8,112 bases of DNA from Methylococcaceae bacterium UBA662 (GTDB taxonomy: Bacteria; Pseudomonadota; Gammaproteobacteria; Methylococcales; Methylomonadaceae). Where the stretch lies: the NCBI GenBank assembly GCA_002299425.1, contig DBNW01000042.1:1-8112 (forward strand). Direction: 5' to 3'. The translations under genes and the position numbers were made by a program. Below, piece by piece: positions 1 through 6,225 of the stretch; the stretch's first letter is position 1, and each line of letters begins with the position of its first letter. The notes under the pieces are model-generated. The model searched no databases, was not told the origin of the DNA, and saw nothing but the letters and a program-made list of their open reading frames with translations.

Positions 1-258
1 ATCAACGCGCCCATGCAAGGCAGTGCCGCCGACATCATCAAACGGGCGATGATCGCCGCCGACCACTGGCTGCAAAACGAACAACCCGACGCAAAAATGA
101 TCATGCAGGTGCATGACGAGCTGGTGTTTGAAATCGCCGAACGGCAGGTAGCGCAGTGCACGGCCAAAATCCGCCACCTGATGTGTGCGGCCGCGAAGTT
201 AAACGTACCGCTGGTGGTGGATGTGGGCGTGGGTGATAACTGGGATGAGGCGCATTAG
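1..258 (+). CDS. polA: DNA polymerase I, C-terminal end (partial)
   Basis: Final 85 codons of the family A polymerase that fills gaps after Okazaki primer removal and excision repair. The reading frame is open from base 1, so the gene begins outside the window; the first ATG, at base 13, is internal. Visible motifs are the INAPMQG(S)AADIIKRAM helix of the polymerase domain and the motif C signature QVHDELVFE, whose Asp (Asp882 in E. coli by family knowledge) is a metal-binding catalytic residue. The ending GDNWDEAH closely matches the E. coli terminus (GENWDQAH), so the C-terminus is complete. It converges with the leftward photolyase gene, 57 bases away stop to stop. I see no hairpin plus T-run terminator in that gap. 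Identification is very secure from the terminal motifs. Confidence 0.96.
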   Translation: MNAPMQGSAADIIKRAMIAADHWLQNEQPDAKMIMQVHDELVFEIAERQVAQCTAKIRHLMCAAAKLNVPLVVDVGVGDNWDEAH

Positions 259-315
259 AGAACCCCGCACAAGAGACACCGTAACCTGCGGTTAAACCGT
301 AGGGCAACCTGCGTG

Positions 316-1677
316 TTAACCGACAGCCTGGAATTTGGCTTTTATGGCCCGGGCTTGCTGGCTGTGGTCAACAATCGGTGCTGGGTAACGGCTGCCTTGG
401 TGCGTCTTATGCCACTGATGCAGGGTTTTCGCCGGCAGCGTCCGCAATTCTGGCAGCCACTGGTAGATGTACGCACACTCGGTGTCGAATTTTTTTTGTT
501 GCAGCCAGGGATTAAAAATCCTGAAATACGGCTGGGCATCGCAGCCGGTAGAAGCCGCCCATTGCCAGTTGCCGTTGTTCACGCAAGGGTCGTAATCGAG
601 CAATTTCTGGGCAAAATACCGCTCGCCCCAGCGCCAGTCGATGTCCAAGTCTTTGACCAAAAAACAGGCGGTCAGCATTCTCAGTCGGTTGTGCATCAAA
701 CCGGTGGCGTTTAACTGCCTCATGCCGGCATCGACCAGAGGAAAACCCGTTTGTCCAGAACACCACGCAGCAAACCAAGCATCGTTATTGCTCCATGGCA
801 ACTGCCGGTATTTTTCTAAAAATTCTTGGCCAAAAACGCCGGGGTAGTGAAATGCCGTATGGGTAAAAAAATCGCGCCAATACAACTGCCGTAACAGCGG
901 GTGTTCCGGCCCTAACTGCCCAATCACCGCAAAATAGGCTTCCCGAACCGAACACGTGCCGAATTTCAAATGCACCGACAGACCGCTAGTAGCGGCTAAA
1001 GCCGGAACATCGCGCTCTGCCTGATACTGCCTGCACCGAGCCAAGTTTTTTAATGCCGCTACGGCTCCGGCCCGCCCGGCTAAGGGTTCGGCAAAACCTG
1101 CTGTGATACCGGACGGAAAGTGGTCAGATTCCGCCGCTAAGCCGGTGGCGGCAAATACCCCAGAGACCGTATCTTGAGGGGAAAGCACCGGAAGCTGTTT
1201 GGCTTTATGGTAAAACGCCGTAAACACCGAGTACGGTTTTTGGTTTTGGCTTAAAACCTGTTCCGGCTCGGTCAACAAAGCATCGGCTTGGCTGTGGAAA
1301 TCAAGCCCTAAACTGGCGCAGAACCCGGCCAATTTTTGATCGCGCTGGCGGCTAAAAGGCGTGTAGTCCCGGTTAACAAACACCGCTTGAATGTTGTTTT
1401 GCCGGTGCAGCGCGTGTACCGCCTGCACTGGGGTACCGTGAAACAAAACCAACTCGCCGCCCTGTTGCCGTACACGCTGTTGCAAGTCTTGCACGGAACG
1501 CAAGAGAAAGTGCAAGCCGGGCAGGCTTTGGTAAGGGTGTGGCTTGATTTGCTTAGGGTCAAAGACAAAACACGCGACTACCCGCTGGGAACACTGCAAG
1601 GCCAGATTCAGCCCGCTATTGTCCACAAGGCGCAAATCGCGTCGGAACATAAACAAAGCGGTCGTATAAGGCGGCAT
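316..1677 (-). CDS. phrB: Deoxyribodipyrimidine photolyase (cryptochrome/photolyase family)
   Basis: Flavoprotein that uses blue/near-UV light to split cyclobutane pyrimidine dimers. From the start chosen here it is 453 residues (about 470 is usual). An N-terminal antenna-binding domain begins with ALFMFRRDLRL at about 7-17; the FAD-binding domain covers about 215-420. Visible signatures: TSGLSVHLKFG (230-240), TGFPLVDAGMRQL (310-322), HNRLRM (329-334), KDLDIDWRWGE (342-352), NNGNWQWAASTG (367-378), PYFRIFNP (383-390). The electron-transfer Trp triad aligns with E. coli W306/W359/W382 as W295, W348 and W371. N367 matches the flavin-contacting Asn378 of photolyases, favouring repair over a pure cryptochrome signal role. 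The E. coli Glu274 substrate contact is Gln264 here. The ATG at 1677 puts the first beta strand near the N-terminus, but its ribosome-binding site is poor; in-frame starts at 1731 (ATG) and 1749 (GTG) are possible. Function secure, start uncertain. Confidence 0.92.
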   Translation of the reverse strand: MPPYTTALFMFRRDLRLVDNSGLNLALQCSQRVVACFVFDPKQIKPHPYQSLPGLHFLLRSVQDLQQRVRQQGGELVLFHGTPVQAVHALHRQNNIQAVFVNRDYTPFSRQRDQKLAGFCASLGLDFHSQADALLTEPEQVLSQNQKPYSVFTAFYHKAKQLPVLSPQDTVSGVFAATGLAAESDHFPSGITAGFAEPLAGRAGAVAALKNLARCRQYQAERDVPALAATSGLSVHLKFGTCSVREAYFAVIGQLGPEHPLLRQLYWRDFFTHTAFHYPGVFGQEFLEKYRQLPWSNNDAWFAAWCSGQTGFPLVDAGMRQLNATGLMHNRLRMLTACFLVKDLDIDWRWGERYFAQKLLDYDPCVNNGNWQWAASTGCDAQPYFRIFNPWLQQKKFDTECAYIYQWLPELRTLPAKTLHQWHKTHQGSRYPAPIVDHSQQARAIKAKFQAVG

Positions 1678-1828
1678 GTTGTCGGTTATTCGACCCATGC
1701 CGGCCGGGTTGAGGCAAACGGCTACTTTCATAACGGGTAGAGCGAACACCTCCGTTGCTGTTTAATAGCAGGACACTGTTTCACAAACAGGCCAGCTGCC
1801 AAGCCAAAAGCCAAAACCGGCAAAAATG

Positions 1829-2230
1829 CTATGGCGTTTTTCCATCTGGAACGACTTCAATCTCCAATGCGCCAGCCTTGATACAGTACCCAAACGCCGC
1901 ATCCGGATTGTCAGCCCCTCTGGCTTCGTCAAGGCAATGTGCGGACATCTGAAGGTATTGTTCAGGACTGACCTTAGGGGGGGCATGGCCTGCGTGCATC
2001 ATGCACTGGCTAAAGGCCCCGGCGTTGTGGCCTAGGGGAATATCAATCACTGTCATAGCCTGTCCGGTACGAACTTTTACCTGGTCTTTATGAACAGCCG
2101 CCTGGTGGCAATTGCTGGCATCGGAAAAATACCCTGCGTATTCAACATTATTCCGGTTATCCCCAGTGAAGGAACACGCGGAAAAAAGCGGCAGTAGGCA
2201 CAAAAACAGCAAAAAACCAACACGAATCAT
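1829..2230 (-). CDS. Small predicted lipoprotein of unknown function
   Basis: Protein of 133 residues that I do not recognise. Residues 1-19 form a signal peptide: Arg3, a leucine-rich hydrophobic core, then FSAC with Cys19 as the likely lipidated residue (Phe at -3 is less usual but tolerated). The mature part is soluble, with four further cysteines (41, 76, 99, 116) in the contexts NCHQ, QCMMHAGH, HCLDEA and YCIK, suggesting two disulfides in the periplasm or a metal site. The ATG at 2230 is preferred over an adjacent in-frame GTG at 2233 because AAGGTG lies 8 bases before the ATG. It sits 129 bases behind sucD on the same strand and 151 bases ahead of the photolyase start, with no evident functional tie to either. 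Real gene likely; function unknown. Confidence 0.72.
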   Translation of the reverse strand: MIRVGFLLFLCLLPLFSACSFTGDNRNNVEYAGYFSDASNCHQAAVHKDQVKVRTGQAMTVIDIPLGHNAGAFSQCMMHAGHAPPKVSPEQYLQMSAHCLDEARGADNPDAAFGYCIKAGALEIEVVPDGKTP

Positions 2231-2238
2231 CACGGCAG

Positions 2239-2244
2239 CACCTT
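2239..2244 (-). promoter_or_regulatory. Ribosome-binding site of the lipoprotein gene
   Basis: On the minus strand this reads AAGGTG, 8 bases before the ATG at 2230. That spacing favours this ATG over the GTG directly before it, which would leave only 5 bases. Confidence 0.6.
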
Positions 2245-2282
2245 AAAAAATGAGTTTTTAATGGGGGACTGGAATAGAACAC

Positions 2283-2306
2283 GGTTAAGCACGGTTTGCT
2301 TTAACC
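2283..2306. other. Imperfect inverted repeat in the sucD-lipoprotein gap
   Basis: Arms GGTTAAGC and GCTTTAACC can pair as an 8-base-pair stem with one bulged base and a 7-base loop. It lies in the 129-base gap downstream of sucD, so it might stabilise the sucCD transcript or help end it. There is no T-run after it on the minus strand (GTGTTCTATT follows) and the stem is A/T-rich, so a classical intrinsic terminator is not supported. Nothing else recognisable was seen in this gap. Confidence 0.3.
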
Positions 2307-2359
2307 CGCAGCGTGCAACTGCCCTGCTGGTTCTAGGGAATCAATTTTTTAGCGTCACC

Positions 2360-3235
2360 CTATTCCCTCAAAAAAGCCCCTTTCATCGCCACGCCAATAT
2401 CGGTGGGCGAGGCCACCACTTCAATGCCGGCCGCTCTCAACGCGGCTATTTTGCCCGCCGCCGTGCCTTTGCCGCCGGTGACGATCGCCCCGGCGTGGCC
2501 CATGCGTTTGCCCGCCGGTGCGGTTTGGCCGGCGATGTAGGCGACCACCGGCTTAGTAACGTGGGCCTTGATGTAGTCGGCGGCGTCTTCCTCTTCGCCG
2601 CCGCCGATTTCACCGACCATGACAATGCCTTGGGTTTGCTCGTCGGCCTGAAAACGGCGTAAGACATCGACGAAGTTCATGCCGTGCACCGGGTCGCCGC
2701 CGATGCCAACGCAAGTGCTTTGCCCTAAGCCTTGGGCGGTGGTTTGGTGCACGGATTCGTAGGTCAAGGTGCCGGATCGGGAGACGATGCCGATGCAGCC
2801 GGGTTGGTGGATTTTGCCCGGCATAATGCCGATTTTGCAGGCGCCGGGGGTGATCACGCCGGGGCAATTGGGCCCGACCAACAGGGCACCGGTGCCGGCC
2901 ATCGCCGCTTTCACGCGCAGCATCTGCAAGATGGGAATGCCTTCGGTGATGCAGACGATGAGCTGGATGCCGGCATCGACCGCCTCCAAAATGGCGTCGG
3001 CGGCGTAAAACGGCGGCACATAAATGACGCTGGCGCTGGCACCGGTGGTTGTTACGGCTTCTGCCACCGTGTTGAACACCGGCAAGCCTAAATGGGTTTC
3101 ACCGCCGCGCTCGGGGGTGACGCCACCGACCAGTTGGGTGCCGTAATCCAACGCCTGTTGGGAATGAAAAGTGCCTTGCTTGCCGGTAAAACCTTGGCAA
3201 ATGACCTGGGTGTCTTTATCGATTAGGATGCTCAT
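2360..3235 (-). CDS. sucD: Succinyl-CoA synthetase (ADP-forming) alpha subunit
   Basis: Alpha subunit of the TCA-cycle enzyme that interconverts succinyl-CoA and succinate with substrate-level phosphorylation in the cytoplasm. It is 291 residues, the normal length (E. coli about 289). Visible motifs: the Rossmann-like CoA-binding loop GFTGKQGTFH (15-24), TPERGG (40-45), VGPNCPG (120-126), the SRSGTLTYE segment (152-160), and MGHAGAIV (245-252), in which His247 corresponds to the phosphohistidine His246 of E. coli SucD. It is complete and intact. The ATG at 3235 has AAAGG (3242-3246) six bases upstream, at the edge of the repeat in the sucC-sucD gap. It is the second gene of a leftward sucC-sucD operon. 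The paralogous malate-CoA ligase alpha subunit (MtkB) was considered, but the partner is clearly SucC-like. Confidence 0.96.
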   Translation of the reverse strand: MSILIDKDTQVICQGFTGKQGTFHSQQALDYGTQLVGGVTPERGGETHLGLPVFNTVAEAVTTTGASASVIYVPPFYAADAILEAVDAGIQLIVCITEGIPILQMLRVKAAMAGTGALLVGPNCPGVITPGACKIGIMPGKIHQPGCIGIVSRSGTLTYESVHQTTAQGLGQSTCVGIGGDPVHGMNFVDVLRRFQADEQTQGIVMVGEIGGGEEEDAADYIKAHVTKPVVAYIAGQTAPAGKRMGHAGAIVTGGKGTAAGKIAALRAAGIEVVASPTDIGVAMKGAFLRE

Positions 3236-3241
3236 AGTCCG

Positions 3242-3246
3242 CCTTT
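3242..3246 (-). promoter_or_regulatory. Ribosome-binding site of sucD, overlapping the repeat
   Basis: Minus-strand AAAGG (within AAAGGCGG) lies six bases before the sucD ATG. Four of its five bases belong to the first copy of the 18-base repeat, so the mobile-looking element seems to supply or abut the translation signal of sucD. Confidence 0.5.
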
Positions 3247-3309
3247 GTGTAGGGTACGCATTATGCCCTTTAGGGTGCTTTGTGTAGGGTACGCAGTGCG
3301 TGCCCTACA
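3243..3309. repeat. REP/MITE-like palindromic repeat between sucC and sucD
   Basis: An 18-base sequence, CTTTGTGTAGGGTACGCA, occurs twice exactly (3243-3260 and 3278-3295), 35 bases apart. After the second copy comes an inverted arm, TGCGTGCCCTACA (3297-3309), that matches TGTAGGGTACGCA (3283-3295) with one mismatch (a T:G wobble on the plus strand) and a 1-base centre. The palindrome ends on the base next to the sucC stop codon. The first copy has only a decayed partner arm (TATGCCCTTTA). The GTAGGGTACGC...GCGTACCCTAC pattern resembles short dispersed palindromes that I recall from many bacterial genomes; whether it is multicopy here cannot be seen in this window. As RNA it would form an intercistronic hairpin in the sucCD message. 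Confidence 0.75.
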
Positions 3310-4473
3310 TTATTGTGTCGCCAAGGCAACGGCTTGCTCGGCGGCATGCGCCAAATCCTCGGCGGCATATAAATTCAGGCCGGTGTTGGAAAGCAAGGCC
3401 CGGCCCTGCTCGACATTCGTGCCTTCCAGCCGCACCACCACCGGCACGCTGACATGGACTTGCTGGATCGCCGCCAAAATGCCTTCGGCGATGACATCGC
3501 ATTTGACGATGCCGCCGAAAATGTTCACCAACACGGCTTTGACCTTGCCGTCGGACAAAATCAGTTTGAACGCCTCGCAGACTTTTTCCACGTCGGTGCC
3601 GCCGCCGACATCCAAGAAATTGGCCGGTGCACCGCCTTTCAGTTTCACCAAGTCCATGGTCGCCATCGCCAAACCGGCGCCGTTGACCATGCAACCGATA
3701 GTGCCGTCGAGGGTGATGTAGTTCAGGCCAAACTGCTGCGCCTCGTTTTCCTTGTCGTCTTCTTGGGCCGGGTCTTTCAGTGCCAGAATGTCCGGGTGCA
3801 AGCCTAAGGCGTTGTCGTCGAAGTTGATTTTGGCGTCCAAGGCGATCAGTTCGCCGCTGTCGGTTTCAATCAGCGGGTTGATTTCAATCTGGCTGGCATC
3901 TTTGGCCAGAAACAAGTCGTACAGGCCTTGCATGATGGCAGCCAACGCCTTGTGCTGGCTGCCGTGCAGGCCTAAGGCATACGCCAGTTTGCGGCATTGG
4001 TGGCCTTGCAGGCCGGCGGCGGGGTGGATTTTTACCGAAATGAGTTGTTCGGGCGTGTCATGGGCCACAGTTTCTATGTCCATGCCGCCGGCCGCCGAGG
4101 CGATAAAAACCAAGCGCTCGCTGGCGCGGTCCAGCAACAGGCTTAAATACAGCTCGCGTTTGATCGGATAAGTTTTTTCCACCAAAACGGAATGGACCGG
4201 CAAGCCTACGGCATCGGTTTGCGCTGTCACCAGCCGTGTACCCAACATAGCGCGGCCATACGCCACCAACTCATCCGCCGTTTTGGCCAGCTTCACGCCA
4301 CCCGCCTTGCCCCGCCCCCCGGCATGGACTTGGGCTTTCACCACCCAGGACGCCCCGCCCAAATTTTCCGCCGCAGCCCGTATTTGTTCGGCAGAGTGCG
4401 CCCATTGGCCCACCGGAACCGGGATGCCGTAGTGCTGAAACAAGTGCTTGGCCTGGTATTCGTGGATGTTCAT
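3310..4473 (-). CDS. sucC: Succinyl-CoA synthetase (ADP-forming) beta subunit
   Basis: Beta subunit of succinyl-CoA synthetase, which binds the nucleotide and succinate and pairs with SucD. It is 387 residues against 388 in E. coli. The N-terminal ATP-grasp region starts MNIHEYQAKHLF and carries VVKAQVHAGGRGKAGGV (44-60) for nucleotide binding. IEINPL (196-201) and LDAKINFDDNA (212-222) hold the metal-binding Asn199 and Asp213 expected from the family. The C-terminal part has VNGAGLAMATMD (263-274), NFLDVGGG (285-292), VNIFGGIVKCD (316-326) and LEGTNVEQG (349-357). It is closer in detail to SucC than to malate-CoA ligase MtkA (for example NIFGGIVKCD rather than NIFAGINRCD). The ATG at 4473 has AAGGAG six bases upstream. 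It is the first gene of the operon, 74 bases before sucD and divergent from pilS. The usual neighbours sucAB and sdh are not seen. Confidence 0.96.
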   Translation of the reverse strand: MNIHEYQAKHLFQHYGIPVPVGQWAHSAEQIRAAAENLGGASWVVKAQVHAGGRGKAGGVKLAKTADELVAYGRAMLGTRLVTAQTDAVGLPVHSVLVEKTYPIKRELYLSLLLDRASERLVFIASAAGGMDIETVAHDTPEQLISVKIHPAAGLQGHQCRKLAYALGLHGSQHKALAAIMQGLYDLFLAKDASQIEINPLIETDSGELIALDAKINFDDNALGLHPDILALKDPAQEDDKENEAQQFGLNYITLDGTIGCMVNGAGLAMATMDLVKLKGGAPANFLDVGGGTDVEKVCEAFKLILSDGKVKAVLVNIFGGIVKCDVIAEGILAAIQQVHVSVPVVVRLEGTNVEQGRALLSNTGLNLYAAEDLAHAAEQAVALATQ

Positions 4474-4593
4474 TGCTTACTCCTTAAGTTGGCCGTAAAC
4501 CGGCGGGTTTTCTTAAAATTCCAGCATCTTTGCTATGATTGCAAACCTTAGCCATTCTAAACAAGTCCTCGCGAAACGCTATCTGAACTTAAC
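4474..4593. promoter_or_regulatory. Divergent promoter region of sucCD and pilSR
   Basis: This 120-base gap must drive both operons. On the plus strand TATGAT (4534-4539) is a good -10 candidate for pilS, with only a weak -35 17 bases upstream (TCTTAA, 4511-4516). The -10 is framed by a small inverted repeat, TTTGC (4529-4533) and GCAAA (4541-4545), which might be a regulator site. On the minus strand, TTGCAA (4540-4545) followed 17 bases later by GAATTT is a weak sucC candidate. I see no GG-N10-GC sigma-54 site. pilS has no clear Shine-Dalgarno. The region as regulatory is safe; the specific boxes are guesses. Confidence 0.4.
4480..4485 (-). promoter_or_regulatory. Strong ribosome-binding site of sucC
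   Basis: Minus-strand AAGGAG, six bases before the sucC ATG at 4473. It is the best Shine-Dalgarno match in the window and fixes the sucC start. Confidence 0.8.
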
Positions 4594-6225
4594 ATGCCAG
4601 CCACTGCCCCAGAAATTCTTTACCCTTGCCCCTTTTCTAAGGCGTATGGCATTCCCGCTAAACAAGCCTGGTCTTGGCTGAAGGTTTTTTTGACCTACCG
4701 GTTTATGTTGGCTTGTTTGCTGGTGCTGTTGCCGTATGCACCAACAGAACTCTCAGTATGGACTTTGACCAACACTCAGGTATTTGTTGTCAGTGGCTAC
4801 GGCTATCTTTTTACCACCGCCTTATCACTGCTGTTGCTCACGGCACGCTTAACGACCTATGCCTTGCAGGCCCAACTGCTGATTTTTACTGACATTGTAT
4901 TTTTAACCCTGATCATGCACGCGTGCGGTGGCATAAAAAGCGGCCTCGGCCTGTTGTTGGCCATTTCTATCGCCTCAGGCGGGCTTTTGATCGGCGGGCG
5001 CTGTTCCATGCTGTTTGCCGCTTTAGCCAGCCTGGCTGTCTTGGCCGAGCAGGCCTATGCGACGCAACTTCGTGGCATCAACTTAACCGACTACCCGCAT
5101 TCGGGCATGATGGGGGCGGCTTTTTTCACCATCGCCCTACTCGCTCATGTGTTTGCGCGTAAAGCCGAGCAAGCCAATAAAATCAGCGATTTGCAAAAAA
5201 AAACCATCCTAAAACTGGAAGACCTCAATCAATACATCATTCAGCACTTGCAGTCTGGCATCATCATCACCGACGGCAGCCAGTCGGTGCAACTGATTAA
5301 CGACGCAGCGCTGGAATTAACCCATTCAGCCAACACCCCGCCCAAAAATTTAGCCGACATCTCCGGACAATTAGCCCTTGCCTTCACGCATTGGCAAAAG
5401 CACAAAAGCCAAGACCGCGCCCAACTCGACGGCCTGAATCAGGGGCTAAGGCACTGCCGATTTATGTCATTACCCACCCAAAATGAACAATACTGCATGA
5501 TCACCATCGAAGACAACCGGCTCTACCAGCAGCGTCTCCAGCAAAGCAAGCTCGCCTCTTTAGGGCGGCTCGCCGCCAGCATTGCCCATGAAATCCGCAA
5601 TCCTTTAAGTGCCATCAGCCACGCCGGGCAATTATTGTCCGAAAATCCGCAACTGCCCGATGAAGACCAACACTTGACGCAAATCATTCGCACCCATTGC
5701 GGGCGGGTTAACCGCATCATCGAAGACATTTTGCTGTTATCCAAACGCCACGACGCCCAAAAAGAAAAAATTTTGTTGCACTCCTGGCTGGACGATTTTT
5801 TAAGCGATTTTTTGGCCACACAGCCCCTTGAAGGGGCGGTTTTCTGTCTGGTTGATGGCAACAGACAACTTGAGGCCTTGGTAGACCCCCACCACCTGCG
5901 GCAAATACTCGACAACCTGTGCCAAAATGCCTTGCGTTACGGCCAGCCGGAATTAGGGCCTATTGTGCTGCGCTGCCTCAGCCAAGATCAAGCCGTTTGC
6001 GTTGAAGTAGTGGACAATGGCAGCGGCATTGACGAGGCAACCCGCCAGCATTTGTTTGAGCCCTTTTTTACCACCTCGCGCACCGGTACGGGACTAGGGC
6101 TTTATGTGTGCAAAGAATTGGCGGAACTGAATCAAGCCAAACTGAGCTATTTCGTCACTGAAGACCAACGCAGTTGTTTTCAACTGCGCCTGCTAAACCC
6201 TAAAAACACCCGCATTGAACTGTGA
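4594..6225 (+). CDS. pilS: PilS-type sensor histidine kinase
   Basis: Membrane histidine kinase of the PilS-PilR pair, which in Pseudomonas and relatives controls type IV pilin transcription. It has 543 residues. About six hydrophobic segments lie at roughly 29-48, 63-83, 90-110, 113-134, 137-155 and 171-187. A charged coiled-coil linker follows (189-218), then a PAS-like domain (about 210-308) beginning at IIQHLQSGIIITDG. The dimerisation/phosphoacceptor domain carries AASIAHEIRNPLSAISHAGQ with phosphorylated His332. The ATPase domain has the N box DNLCQNALRYG (Asn445), DNGSGI (Asp474), FEPFFTT (488-494) and GTGLGL (498-503). The first in-frame ATG, at 4594, leaves a 28-residue tail before the first membrane helix, as expected; no good ribosome-binding site precedes it. 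Its stop overlaps the pilR GTG by four bases, implying coupled translation. The name rests on the six-helix plus PAS layout and pilR pairing. Confidence 0.9.
   Translation: MPATAPEILYPCPFSKAYGIPAKQAWSWLKVFLTYRFMLACLLVLLPYAPTELSVWTLTNTQVFVVSGYGYLFTTALSLLLLTARLTTYALQAQLLIFTDIVFLTLIMHACGGIKSGLGLLLAISIASGGLLIGGRCSMLFAALASLAVLAEQAYATQLRGINLTDYPHSGMMGAAFFTIALLAHVFARKAEQANKISDLQKKTILKLEDLNQYIIQHLQSGIIITDGSQSVQLINDAALELTHSANTPPKNLADISGQLALAFTHWQKHKSQDRAQLDGLNQGLRHCRFMSLPTQNEQYCMITIEDNRLYQQRLQQSKLASLGRLAASIAHEIRNPLSAISHAGQLLSENPQLPDEDQHLTQIIRTHCGRVNRIIEDILLLSKRHDAQKEKILLHSWLDDFLSDFLATQPLEGAVFCLVDGNRQLEALVDPHHLRQILDNLCQNALRYGQPELGPIVLRCLSQDQAVCVEVVDNGSGIDEATRQHLFEPFFTTSRTGTGLGLYVCKELAELNQAKLSYFVTEDQRSCFQLRLLNPKNTRIEL

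Noticed and set aside
282..321. Short repeats in the polA-photolyase gap: AACCTGCG twice, a TAACC-TGC-GGTTA hairpin and GGTTAA/TTAACC arms
   Set aside because: Stems are five or six base pairs with no T-run, so not a supportable terminator; resemblance of GTAGGGCAACCTGCG to the sucC-sucD repeat is too weak to claim a third copy.
1776..1790. Hairpin CTGTTT-CAC-AAACAG between the lipoprotein and photolyase genes
   Set aside because: Only six base pairs and no T-run on either strand; could be chance.
2261..3091. Open frames on the plus strand opposite sucD
   Set aside because: They are antisense shadows of a clearly conserved gene with high G/C third positions; their low-complexity Gly/Ala/His composition matches no family and they have no ribosome-binding sites.
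2360..4473. Malate-CoA ligase (mtkAB) of the serine cycle as an alternative to sucCD
   Set aside because: Motif detail and length follow SucC/SucD (for example the NIFGGIVKCD segment), and no serine-cycle genes are adjacent.
3245..4551. Open frames on the plus strand opposite sucC
   Set aside because: Antisense shadows of sucC; composition is unlike a protein family and starts lack translation signals.
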